Source of the DNA: JBCBJX01 sp038522735
GTDB taxonomy: Bacteria; Pseudomonadota; Alphaproteobacteria; Caulobacterales; Parvularculaceae
Length of the DNA stretch: 64,000 nucleotides
NCBI GenBank assembly: GCA_038522735.1
Contig: JBCBJX010000003.1
Coordinates: 23,816-87,815 of the forward strand
Direction: 5' to 3'
Part shown: piece by piece, positions 50,763 to 61,327 of the stretch
How positions within the stretch are numbered: the stretch's first letter is position 1
Layout of the letters: each line of letters starts with the position of its first letter
Position numbers and translations under genes: made by a program
The notes under the pieces: generated by a model
What the model was told of the DNA's origin: nothing
The model's database searches: none
Seen by the model: only the letters and a program-made list of their open reading frames with translations

Positions 50763-51209
50763 GTGAAACGCTTGATTTTCGGTCTTTGCGGGCTGTTTTT
50801 GACGGTGAACGCCGCCGCCGAGGAGGCCGCGCCCGATCTCGGCTGGCTCTCGGGCCACTGGCGGGCGGAGCGCGAGGGGCGGGTGTCGGAGGAGATCTGG
50901 ACCGACGCCGAGGGCGGGCTGATGCTCGCCGTCAACCGCTCCGTACGGGACGGGCGGGCGCGCGGCTTTGAATTCCTGCGCATCCAACTTTTCGGCGAGC
51001 CGGCGCTCTACGCCCAGCCGGGCGGCGGCGCCGCGACGCGCTTCGCCCTCGTCGAGGCGGGCGCGGCGTACGTCGTCTTTGAAAATCCGGACCATGATTT
51101 TCCCCAGCGCGTTCTCTACCGCCGCGAGGGCGACCGGCTGACGGCGACGGCGTCCGACCTCGACGGGGGAAACCCGCAGGTCTTCCGCTGGGCGCTGAAA
51201 ACGGAATGA
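50763..51209 (+). CDS. DUF6265 family secreted protein
   Basis: A 148-residue protein with a signal peptide (RLIFGLCGLFLTVNAAAEEA) and a beta-rich mature part: LGWLSGHWRAEREGRVSEEI, WTDAEGGLMLAVNRSVRDGR, FEFLRIQLFGEPAL and ENPDHDFPQRVLYRREGD. This is the lipocalin-like DUF6265 pattern. The function is unknown. The GTG at 50763 follows GAGGGAGGCGTCG and gives the only start with a signal peptide. Confidence 0.83.
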   Translation: MKRLIFGLCGLFLTVNAAAEEAAPDLGWLSGHWRAEREGRVSEEIWTDAEGGLMLAVNRSVRDGRARGFEFLRIQLFGEPALYAQPGGGAATRFALVEAGAAYVVFENPDHDFPQRVLYRREGDRLTATASDLDGGNPQVFRWALKTE

Positions 51210-51237
51210 GCGATCCGCGTCAGTGTCGGGCGTCTTC

Positions 51238-51372
51238 CGTCATCCCGGGCGAGCGCAGCGAGACCCGGGACCCAGGGGCTGCGGGCGCCGCGCCTGAGGC
51301 CCTGGGTCCCGGCTCTGACAAGCGTTCGCCGAACCCTGACGGGTTCGGACGCTTGTAGCGGCCGGGATGACG
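51238..51372. repeat. 135-bp composite palindromic element
   Basis: Terminal inverted repeats CGTCATCCCGG and CCGGGATGACG (11 bp, perfect) enclose two further hairpins: ACCCGGGACCCAGGG against CCCTGGGTCCCGG, and ACAAGCG-TTCGCCGAACCC against GGGTTCGGACGCTTGT. It has no reading frame, sits between DUF6265 and DUF1801, and resembles dispersed palindromic elements of alphaproteobacteria (RPE/MITE type). Other copies are not present in this window. Confidence 0.82.
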
Positions 51373-51401
51373 AAACAGGTGTTGGTTTGAAGGGGTGATC
51401 C

Positions 51402-51800
51402 ATGCCCGAGCTGAAGACCCGCCCGACCGGCGCCGCGATCGAGACGTTCCTCAACTCGGTCGAGAACGAGCGCCGGCGCACGGACGGGTTCCGGCTGCTT
51501 GAAGTCTTCCGGGAGATCACCGGCGAGCCGGGCGAGATGTGGGGCGCCTCCATCATCGGCTTCGGCCGCAAGATGATCGCGTATGCGGACGGCCGCGAGG
51601 AGGAGTGGATGCGCACGGGCTTCTCCCCGCGCAAGCAGAACCTCGTCTGCTATCTGATGGACGGCGCGACGAAGCGCCCGGAACTCCTCGAAAAGCTCGG
51701 CAAGCACAAGACGGGCAAGGCCTGCCTTTATGTGAACAAGCTGGCGGATGTGGATAAGGCGGTGCTGCGGGAGCTGGTTCAGAACAGTTACAACGGGTAG
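51402..51800 (+). CDS. DUF1801 domain-containing protein
   Basis: A 132-residue cytosolic protein of the DUF1801 (YdhG-like) family. The core is GEMWGASIIGFGRKMIAYAD, GFSPRKQNLVCYLMDG and LGKHKTGKACLYVNKLADVD, matching family sequence almost throughout. Its role is unknown; the fold is shared with YdeI-type proteins. AAGGGGTGATCC precedes the ATG. Confidence 0.92.
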   Translation: MPELKTRPTGAAIETFLNSVENERRRTDGFRLLEVFREITGEPGEMWGASIIGFGRKMIAYADGREEEWMRTGFSPRKQNLVCYLMDGATKRPELLEKLGKHKTGKACLYVNKLADVDKAVLRELVQNSYNG

Positions 51801-51886
51801 CGCCGGCTCGCCTGCTCCCTAGGGTCGAGCCTCAATCAGACTGACCGGATACGGCCCAGTTCTAACACGCAACAAAGCAGAACGAC

Positions 51887-51912
51887 CGTCCTAAAACGCC
51901 CCAAATAGGACG
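51887..51912. repeat. Inverted repeat upstream of the TrmH-like gene
   Basis: CGTCCTA and TAGGACG (7 bp, perfect) are separated by 12 A/C-rich bases, about 100 bases before the methyltransferase start. It could be an operator or a weak hairpin; there is no T run. Confidence 0.35.
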
Positions 51913-52009
51913 CTCACAACGTTTTCTGTGCAGGTGGACATGGGTTTGACGAAAGCCGTCTCGTGTGGCGATTAGTGGCCAGACCACTTCAACAACGGCT
52001 CAATCGTCT

Positions 52010-52657
52010 ATGGAGAACAAACCCAAAAAACAGCGCTCTGCGATCAGAGAGCGCGCAAACGCAATCAAAGAGTTTCGTTGCAAGAACCTCGTCGCTGTCA
52101 TTGAGAACCCTACTGATATAGGCAACATCGGCACAGTTATCAGGAACGTGAACGCCTTGGGGGTCGAGAAAGTCTATGTAATCGATTTCCGGGGCTCGCT
52201 TCCCGATGACTGGGAAGAAATGAGAGACAGACGCTCTCTGACCAAGACATCTGCATCAGCAGTGAAATGGACTTTTGTGAAGCGTTTTGAAAGCACAGAG
52301 CTTTGCCTAGATCACTTGGAGAATAATAGTTTTGTTTCCATTGTCACATCACCCCATGTGAAAGGCAAGCAGAGCATTTACTTGCATGAGGGCGACTACA
52401 CGAAGCATGCAAAGCTTGCGGTATGGTTCGGGAACGAGTCGCGCGGCATCAGCGACTTAGCTGTCGAACGGAGCGAAATGTGCGTCGCGGTTCCTATGTT
52501 CGGAATGATAGAAAGCCTGAACTTGGCGACTTCATCGGGTATTGTTTTGTATGAAGTGACCAAACAGCGGCGTGCGTATCAAAGTAAATATCGACGCAGT
52601 AATCAGAGAAGACCTCGCGAAAAACCGCTTCCAACGGTTATGCCGCGAGACGACTGA
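52010..52657 (+). CDS. TrmH/SpoU-family RNA methyltransferase
   Basis: A 215-residue SPOUT-class methyltransferase with the three knot motifs ENPTDIGNIGTVIRNVNALG, VWFGNESRGISD and VPMFGMIESLNLATSSGIVL, so it should 2'-O-methylate tRNA or rRNA with SAM. There is a basic C-terminal tail (QRRAYQSKYRRSNQRRPR). G+C is visibly lower than in all neighbours and codons such as AAA, AAT, ATT, TTT and AGA are common, which suggests acquisition. The start is unsure: ATG 52010 or GTG 51965, neither with a clear ribosome site. Confidence 0.85.
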   Translation: MENKPKKQRSAIRERANAIKEFRCKNLVAVIENPTDIGNIGTVIRNVNALGVEKVYVIDFRGSLPDDWEEMRDRRSLTKTSASAVKWTFVKRFESTELCLDHLENNSFVSIVTSPHVKGKQSIYLHEGDYTKHAKLAVWFGNESRGISDLAVERSEMCVAVPMFGMIESLNLATSSGIVLYEVTKQRRAYQSKYRRSNQRRPREKPLPTVMPRDD

Positions 52658-52778
52658 AAACACCGCCCACAGCGGGCCTTGGCTCAGCGTCCTTTCCTCG
52701 CCCAAAACCGCCGCTCGCCAAAATCCTTGTGAGTGGCGGCCAGTGTCAAATGCCCGTGGTTCAGACTGAGTATGGAGT

Positions 52779-53282
52779 CTAAGAGCACGCCTTCCGCGCG
52801 GCTTCCAGCGCTTTCGTGATGCCCAGAAGTGAAATCTCGTAGTTCGTCCGGGTGCCGCGCTTCGAGGTGGCGCTGACGCGCAGCTCCGAGCCGCGCTTCA
52901 TGGCGCTGACGAGGGCCTTTTCCTGGCCGTCGCTTTCGATGAAGGCCTCGTTGCCGGCGACGAACATCGGCCAGTCGTCGGAGCCGACCTTCGCGGTCGG
53001 GGCCGAGCCGTCCTTCATGTCGTAGCCGGCCGTCATGAAGCTCGGCTGCTCGATCGCCGCGCCGGAGCGCCAGGTGGAGACGAGCATGAAGACGTCGCCG
53101 TGGTTCACCGATTTCGGCTGTTTCTCCCGCGCCTCGGCGACGGCGTAGCAGATGAGGTCCCCCCCGACGTCGCGCGTGAAGACCGTCCAGTCGCGATAGG
53201 TCGCGACGGATTTCGGCTCGGCGGCGAGGGCGGGCGAGCCGAGGGCGGAGAGGGCGAGGAGGAAGAGAACCGTGCGGCGCAT
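52779..53282 (-). CDS. Invasion-associated locus B (IalB) family protein
   Basis: A 167-residue periplasmic protein. Signal peptide MRRTVLFLLALSALGSPALA, then SVATYRDWTVFTRDVGGDLI-CYAV, the IalB-like Trp and Cys region, GDVFMLVSTWRSG and the C-terminal SLLGITKALEAARKAC. IalB proteins are widespread in alphaproteobacteria; despite the name they are not specific to pathogens. ATG 53282 is preferred over a start 30 bases upstream because it opens the signal peptide. Confidence 0.83.
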   Translation of the reverse strand: MRRTVLFLLALSALGSPALAAEPKSVATYRDWTVFTRDVGGDLICYAVAEAREKQPKSVNHGDVFMLVSTWRSGAAIEQPSFMTAGYDMKDGSAPTAKVGSDDWPMFVAGNEAFIESDGQEKALVSAMKRGSELRVSATSKRGTRTNYEISLLGITKALEAARKACS

Positions 53283-53359
53283 GGACGAACCTTCGAAGGG
53301 CTTGGGACGCAAGTTGAACGGGAATTAGCGCGAGTCTGTGACGGATCGAAGGCGGCGCT

Positions 53360-54037
53360 TCAACTCATATGGAGGCGGAGGCCGGCGGCGGCGGCGATCG
53401 GTCCGGCGGCGATCGCGAAGAGGGCGTAGGCGCTTAGGAAGAGGAGCGGCTGGGCGGGGTCCGCGCCCTGGTCGGCGAGGCGGGCGCTCGCCGCGCCGAA
53501 GACGAGGGCGGGCGCGGCGAGGGGCGCGGCGATGACGGCGATGAGGACGCCCCCGCGCCGCACCCCCGCCGTCAGCGCCGCCGCCGCCGCGCCGATGAAA
53601 GCGAGGCCGAGCCCGCCGATCGCGACGCCGACGGCGAGGACGAGCGCCGCCCCGTCGGTCATCCGGTAGGCGAGGCCGACGGGCGCCGCCGCGAGGGCGA
53701 TCGGCCCGATGGTCGCGATGTGGAAGGCTGCGGCCTTGGCGGCGGCGATGAGTTCGAGGGGCGCGTCCGCCGCGGCGAGGAGGTCCATCTCGCCCGCTTC
53801 CAGATCGTCCTGAAACAGACGTTCGAGCCCCGCAGCGACAGCGAGGAGCGCCGCGAGCCAGACGACGCCGGGGGCCGCCGGGCGCAGAACCGAGGCTTCG
53901 GGCCCGAGCCCGAGGGGCGCGAGGCCGGCCGCGGCGAGGAAGAAGGCGAGGGCCGCGGGGCCGCCGCCGCCCTGGCGAAGGCTCAGGCGAAGCTCGCGCA
54001 TGAAGACGGCGCTGAAGACCGTCAGCGCACGGCTCAT
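53360..54037 (-). CDS. ccmB: Heme exporter membrane subunit CcmB
   Basis: CcmB is a six-helix permease subunit of the CcmABCD complex that loads heme onto CcmE for cytochrome c maturation. The 225-residue protein shows FMRELRLSLRQGGGGPAALA, PGVVWLAALLAVAAGLERLF-QDDLEAG and later LIAVIAAPLAAPALVFGAA. Its start overlaps the ccmA stop by four bases. ccmC normally follows but is missing; an IalB-like gene lies there instead. Confidence 0.93.
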   Translation of the reverse strand: MSRALTVFSAVFMRELRLSLRQGGGGPAALAFFLAAAGLAPLGLGPEASVLRPAAPGVVWLAALLAVAAGLERLFQDDLEAGEMDLLAAADAPLELIAAAKAAAFHIATIGPIALAAAPVGLAYRMTDGAALVLAVGVAIGGLGLAFIGAAAAALTAGVRRGGVLIAVIAAPLAAPALVFGAASARLADQGADPAQPLLFLSAYALFAIAAGPIAAAAGLRLHMS

Positions 54038-54648
54038 GCGGCGAGGAGGGTGGCGGTCGCGGCGGCTTCCGGCTCGAAGGCGTCATGGGTCGCGACGACG
54101 GCGATCCCGCCATCGGCCCGGTGCTCGGCGACCATCCGCGCGACCAGCGCGGCGCCGGCTGCGTCGAGGGCGGCGGTCGGCTCGTCCAGGAGCCAGACGG
54201 GCCGGTCCGCGACGAGGAGCCGCGCGAGCGCGAGACGGCGGAGCTGTCCCGCCGAGAGGGCGCCGGCCGGCCGGTCGCCTTCGGCCGCAATGCCGACCCG
54301 CTCGAGCGCCGCCGCGATCGAGGCTTCGCCGCCGAGGACGGCCCGATGAAAAGCGAGCGTCTCCCGCGCCGTCAGAGACCCGCGGGCCCCCGGCCGGTGG
54401 CCGATATAATGGGTGAGGCGCGCCCGCCCGCGCGCATCCGCCTCGCCGCCGATCGCCGCGCGGCCTTCGGAAAACCCGCCGACGCCGGCGATGGCGCGCA
54501 GAAGGCTCGATTTCCCCGAGCCGTTCGGGCCGCGCAAGGTGAGGGCGTCTCCCGGCGCGAGGCGGACGGTGAGGGGCGCGGCGACGGCGCGGCCGGCGCG
54601 CGCGGCGGCGGCCTCGTCAAGGAGGAGATCGACGGCGTATCGAGTCAT
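54034..54648 (-). CDS. ccmA: Heme ABC exporter ATP-binding protein CcmA
   Basis: The ATPase of the CcmAB heme-handling transporter, 204 residues. Walker A is RGPNGSGKSSLLRAIAG, the signature motif is GALSAGQLRRLALARLL and Walker B is WLLDEPTAALD; the H-loop is VVATHD. YIGHRPGARGSLTARETLAF is typical of CcmA. It is divergent from acnA across about 170 bases, the usual alphaproteobacterial arrangement. Confidence 0.94.
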   Translation of the reverse strand: MTRYAVDLLLDEAAAARAGRAVAAPLTVRLAPGDALTLRGPNGSGKSSLLRAIAGVGGFSEGRAAIGGEADARGRARLTHYIGHRPGARGSLTARETLAFHRAVLGGEASIAAALERVGIAAEGDRPAGALSAGQLRRLALARLLVADRPVWLLDEPTAALDAAGAALVARMVAEHRADGGIAVVATHDAFEPEAAATATLLAA

Positions 54649-54817
54649 GGAACCCGCCTACGCCGACGCGGGCGGCGGGATCAATCGAACAAGTTGCGGC
54701 GCCTGCGAATTGCGCCCGCGGGGCGCTTCGGCGATAACGCGCGGGCATTCCTCAGCGCGCGCCCCGCGGCCCAAAGCCCGCGCGCCCGCCGCGCCCACGC
54801 CAGCAACGGAGACCGCC

Positions 54818-57502
<2,685 letters not shown>

Positions 57503-57508
57503 ATCTGA

Positions 57509-57671
57509 CCCCCGGCCCCTCTCCCTGTGGGAGAGGGGCCGGGGGTGAGGGGGCGCAGCGGTTCCACTCGCGCTGAAGGTTGCGAAACGCTTCGGCGCAT
57601 TAAGCTGACGGTTTTTGCAGGTGAAGAGATCGTCCCCCCTCACCCCAAACCCCTCTCCCGCGAGAGAGGGG
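57509..57671. repeat. Paired inverted REP-like hairpins
   Basis: The left unit is a 17-bp perfect palindrome, CCCCCGGCCCCTCTCCC-TGT-GGGAGAGGGGCCGGGGG (57509-57545), with GGTGAGGGGG after it. The right unit (57634-57671) is nearly its reverse complement, CCCCCCTCACCCC then CCCCTCTCCCGCGAGAGAGG. They enclose about 80 unremarkable bases. The arrangement, two hairpins in opposite orientation, resembles a BIME or small MITE lodged between acnA and a HAD gene. Confidence 0.85.
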
Positions 57672-57691
57672 TCTTTCAGGGGAGCTGAATA

Positions 57692-58348
57692 GTGACCGAC
57701 ATCAAGGCCGTCATCTTCGACGTCGGCGGCGTTCTGACGACCGCGCCCTATGACAACTTCCATGTCTATGAGCGCGAGAACGGCCTGCCGGAGAACTTCC
57801 TCAATCATGTCTGCGGGTTCGATCCCGCAGGCGGCGCCTGGGCGCGGTTCGAGCGCTCTGAGATCACGCCGGAAGAGTTCGACGCCGCCTTCGCCGAGGA
57901 CAGCCTCGCCCACCCGATGAATACGGAAAAACGCGAGGTGCGCGGCGCGACGCTCCTCTCCCTCATGCAAGTGAAAATCCGTCCGGAGATGATCGCGGCC
58001 GTGCACGCCTGCAAGGCGCGCTTTAAGGTCGGCTGCATCACCAACACGACCGCCGTGCCCGTCGCGAAGATGGGCGCGGGCGACGAAGGCGCGGCGGAGA
58101 TGTTCGCCGCCTTCGACCACGTCATCGAGAGCCACAAGGCGGGCGTGCGCAAACCCGACCCGCGCATTTACGAGATGATGTGCGAGGCCCTCGGCGTCGC
58201 CGCGGCCGCGTGCGTCTTCCTCGACGATCTCGGCGTCAATCTGAAACCCGCCAAGGCGATGGGGATGCGCACCATCCGCGTGCGCGAGCCGGCGGCGGCC
58301 CTCGACGCGCTTTCTGCAGTCACCGGCCTCTCGTTCACCAAAGCGTGA
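57692..58348 (+). CDS. HAD-superfamily hydrolase (IA type, epoxide-hydrolase N-terminal-like)
   Basis: A 218-residue phosphatase-like protein. Motif I is VIFDVGGVLTTAPYDNFHVY, motif II GCITNTTAVP, motif III HKAGVRKPDPRIYEMM (Lys) and motif IV FLDDLGVNLKPAKAMGMRTI. In motif I the second Asp is replaced by Gly (DVGGVL), as in the phosphatase-like domain of epoxide hydrolases, so activity may be altered. GTG start follows AGGGGAGC. It separates acnA from DUF1223. Confidence 0.88.
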   Translation: MTDIKAVIFDVGGVLTTAPYDNFHVYERENGLPENFLNHVCGFDPAGGAWARFERSEITPEEFDAAFAEDSLAHPMNTEKREVRGATLLSLMQVKIRPEMIAAVHACKARFKVGCITNTTAVPVAKMGAGDEGAAEMFAAFDHVIESHKAGVRKPDPRIYEMMCEALGVAAAACVFLDDLGVNLKPAKAMGMRTIRVREPAAALDALSAVTGLSFTKA

Positions 58349-58450
58349 TCAAACTCCGCCGATCGTGCTGCGGCCGGTAGCGGATTTTCAGGGCTGTTCG
58401 GTCTATCACTCAGGCTGGTGTTGTTTTGTAGTTTTCCTGAGGGTCGGCCC

Positions 58451-59140
58451 ATGTGCAGCACAGGCGTCAGCCTTCTCGCCCTCGCCGCGATCGCCGCCCA
58501 GCCGGCGGACGATCCGACGGTCGTCGAGCTGTTCACAAGCCAGGCGTGCTCCCTCTGCCCGGCGGCGGACAAGCTGCTCGCCGAGCTCGCCGCGCGCGAG
58601 GACGTCATCGCCCTCAGCTATCCCATCACCTATTGGGACACGGACCAATGGATGGACACCCTCGCGCGGCCGGAGCATGTGGCGCGCCAGAAGGCCTACG
58701 CCGATATCCTGTCCAACAAGCGCGTCTACACCCCGCAGATGGTGGTCGACGGGGTGGCGGACGTGAACGGCTCCCATCCGGACGAGGTGCTGGACGCGAT
58801 CGCCGCGGCGCCGGCGGATACGGTGGAGCTTGACCTCGACTGCGGCGCCGGATCGGTCCGCGCCCGCCTGTCGGGCGAGGTCGGGGGCCGCGCGACGGTG
58901 CTGCGGGTCTCCTTCGAAAGCGCCCCGACGGTCGTCAATGTCGGCGGCGGCGCCAACGGCGGCCGGAAGCTCACCTACACGAACGTCGTTCGCGATGCGG
59001 CGCGGCTCGGCACTTACGCCGGCGGCGAGACGGCCCTGTCCGGCGCCCTGCCGTCCGGCCCGTCCCTCGATCACGCCGTCATCGTCCAGATCGGCGAACC
59101 CGTCGGCCGCGTCGCGGCGGCGGCGCGCTGCCCGGCCTGA
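58451..59140 (+). CDS. DUF1223 thioredoxin-like secreted protein
   Basis: A 229-residue protein with a short hydrophobic leader (GVSLLALAAIAAQPA) and a thioredoxin-like domain. VVELFTSQACSLCPAADKLL carries the CxxC motif; ALSYPITYWDTDQWMDTLAR, YTPQMVVDGVADVNG and HAVIVQIGEPVGRVAAAARC are family marks. DUF1223 genes often lie next to acnA in alphaproteobacteria. The role is unknown; a periplasmic thiol function is plausible. ATG 58451 follows GAGGGTCGGCCC; an upstream in-frame TTG at 58418 is less likely. Confidence 0.88.
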   Translation: MCSTGVSLLALAAIAAQPADDPTVVELFTSQACSLCPAADKLLAELAAREDVIALSYPITYWDTDQWMDTLARPEHVARQKAYADILSNKRVYTPQMVVDGVADVNGSHPDEVLDAIAAAPADTVELDLDCGAGSVRARLSGEVGGRATVLRVSFESAPTVVNVGGGANGGRKLTYTNVVRDAARLGTYAGGETALSGALPSGPSLDHAVIVQIGEPVGRVAAAARCPA

Positions 59141-59232
59141 ACGCCCGCGGCGCCATGGCGATGGACGCGCAGCCCGGCGGCCGCTAGGGGAAGCGGCTCT
59201 TTCCGCTTCGCCCGGGACGCTGATCGCGCCGC

Positions 59233-61035
59233 ATGACCGACCTCAAGCACATCCGCAATTTCTCGATCGTCGCCCACATCGACCACGGCAAGTCGACGCT
59301 CGCCGACCGTCTCATACAGACGACCGGCGGCCTCACCGACCGGGAGATGAAGGAGCAGGTGCTCGATTCGATGGAGCTCGAGCGCGAGCGGGGCATCACC
59401 ATCAAGGCCCAGACCGTCCGCCTGAACTATCAGGCGAAAGACGGCGAGACCTACGTCCTCAACCTCATCGACACGCCGGGCCACGTCGATTTCGCCTATG
59501 AGGTGAACCGCTCGCTCTCGGCCTGCGAGGGCGCGCTGCTCGTCGTCGACGCCTCGCAAGGGGTCGAGGCCCAGACCCTCGCCAACGTCTACCAGGCGAT
59601 GGAGGTGGATCTCGAAATCTTCCCGGTCCTGAACAAGATCGATCTGCCCGCCGCCGACCCGGACCGGGTGAAGGCGCAGATCGAGGACGTGATCGGCATC
59701 GACGCGGCGGACGCGATCCCCATCTCCGCGAAGACCGGCATGGGCGTGCCGGACGTTCTGGAGGCGATCGTGAAGCGCCTGCCGCCGCCGCAGGGCGATG
59801 CGGAGGCGCCCCTGAAGGCGCTCCTCGTCGACAGCTGGTACGACAGCTATCTCGGCGTCGTCGTCCTTGTACGCATCATCGACGGGCGGCTGAAGAAGGG
59901 TCAGAAGATCAAGATGATGCGCGCCGGCGCCTCGTACACGGTCGATCAGGTCGGCGTCTTCTACCCGAAGAAAACGAATGTCGACGCCCTCGGCCCCGGC
60001 GAGATCGGCTTCCTCACCGCCTCCATCAAGGAAGTCGCCGACACCCGCGTCGGCGATACGGTGACGGACGAAAAGCGCTCCACCTCCGCGCCGCTGCCGG
60101 GCTTCAAGCCGGCCCAGCCGGTGGTCTTCTGCGGGCTCTTCCCGGTGGATTCGGCCGATTTCGAGGACTTGCGCGACGCCATCGCCAAGCTCCGCCTCAA
60201 TGATGCGAGCTTCGAATATGAGATGGAGACGTCGGCGGCCCTCGGCTTCGGCTTCCGCTGCGGCTTCCTCGGGCTCCTCCACCTCGAAATCGTCCGCGAG
60301 CGGCTGGAGCGCGAATTCAACATCGATCTCATCACGACGGCGCCGTCCGTCGTCTATCACGTCTTCAAGACCGACGGCGAGATGATCGAGATGCACAACC
60401 CGGCCGACATGCCGGACCCGGTGAAGATAGACCATCTGGAGGAGCCGCGCATCAAGGCGACCATTCTGGTGCCGGACGAATACTTGGGCGGCGTCCTGAA
60501 GCTGTGCGAGGACCGTCGCGGAATTCAGCAGGACCTCACCTACGCCGGAACGCGCGCCATGGTGGTCTATGATCTTCCGCTGGCGGAGGTCGTCTTCGAC
60601 TTCTATGACCGGCTGAAATCGATCACCAAGGGCTACGCCTCCTTCGATTATCAGATCACGGGCTATCGCGAGGACAATCTCGTGAAGATGCAAATCCTCG
60701 TGAACGAGGAGCCGGTCGACGCCCTCTCCATCATCGTCCACCGCAACCGGGCGGAGGCCCGCGGCCGCGCCATGTGCGAGAAGCTGAAGGACCTGATCCC
60801 GCGGCACATGTTCAAGATCCCGATCCAGGCGGCGATCGGCGGCCGGGTCATCGCCCGCGAAACCATCGCCGCCTTCCGCAAGGACGTGACGGCGAAGTGC
60901 TATGGCGGCGACGCCAGCCGCAAGCGCAAGCTGCTGGACAAGCAGAAAGCCGGCAAAAAGAAAATGCGCCAGTTCGGCCGGGTGGAGATCCCCCAGGAAG
61001 CGTTCATCAATGCACTGAAGATGGATGAGAACTGA
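59233..61035 (+). CDS. lepA: Elongation factor 4 (LepA)
   Basis: LepA is a ribosome-binding GTPase acting in initiation or back-translocation, 600 residues. G1 is IAHIDHGKSTLADRLIQTTG, the switch region MELERERGITIKAQTVRLNY, G3 DTPGHVDFAYEVNRSL and G4 VLNKIDLPAAD. The C-terminal domain with RVIARETIAAFRKDVTAKCY-GGD and KKKMRQFGRVEIPQEAFI is unique to LepA. Confidence 0.98.
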   Translation: MTDLKHIRNFSIVAHIDHGKSTLADRLIQTTGGLTDREMKEQVLDSMELERERGITIKAQTVRLNYQAKDGETYVLNLIDTPGHVDFAYEVNRSLSACEGALLVVDASQGVEAQTLANVYQAMEVDLEIFPVLNKIDLPAADPDRVKAQIEDVIGIDAADAIPISAKTGMGVPDVLEAIVKRLPPPQGDAEAPLKALLVDSWYDSYLGVVVLVRIIDGRLKKGQKIKMMRAGASYTVDQVGVFYPKKTNVDALGPGEIGFLTASIKEVADTRVGDTVTDEKRSTSAPLPGFKPAQPVVFCGLFPVDSADFEDLRDAIAKLRLNDASFEYEMETSAALGFGFRCGFLGLLHLEIVRERLEREFNIDLITTAPSVVYHVFKTDGEMIEMHNPADMPDPVKIDHLEEPRIKATILVPDEYLGGVLKLCEDRRGIQQDLTYAGTRAMVVYDLPLAEVVFDFYDRLKSITKGYASFDYQITGYREDNLVKMQILVNEEPVDALSIIVHRNRAEARGRAMCEKLKDLIPRHMFKIPIQAAIGGRVIARETIAAFRKDVTAKCYGGDASRKRKLLDKQKAGKKKMRQFGRVEIPQEAFINALKMDEN

Positions 61036-61327
61036 GGGGCGGGGGGTCTTCGAGATCTGTTAGACCTTCGCGCGGCAGGAACGGCCGTTTCTCGGCATGA
61101 ACGATCAATCGCGCCGGAGCCTACAGGGGCTGAGTTGGGCGAGGAAAGGACGCTCGGAGAACGCGGTGACTGACCGCGATTGGCCCTGAATTGCCGGAGG
61201 CCAAAACCTTGCTGACAGTCTTAAGTCCCCTAAAACAGACACACAATTCGAGACGATATTGTAGCTAGCGGCAGCGTCGCGTAGCAGGTAGATTACGTCG
61301 ATGGAAGTATTAAGTGGGGTGTATTAA
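61036..61327 (+). other. Intergenic region at the boundary of a low-G+C segment
   Basis: 292 bases with no convincing gene. The first half is G/C-rich like the backbone; from about 61190 the sequence becomes A/T-richer (CTTAAGTCCCCTAAAACAGA, ATATTGTAGCTAG). TTGCTG and TAAAAC 16 bases apart near 61210-61237 are a weak promoter candidate for the following gene. Confidence 0.4.
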
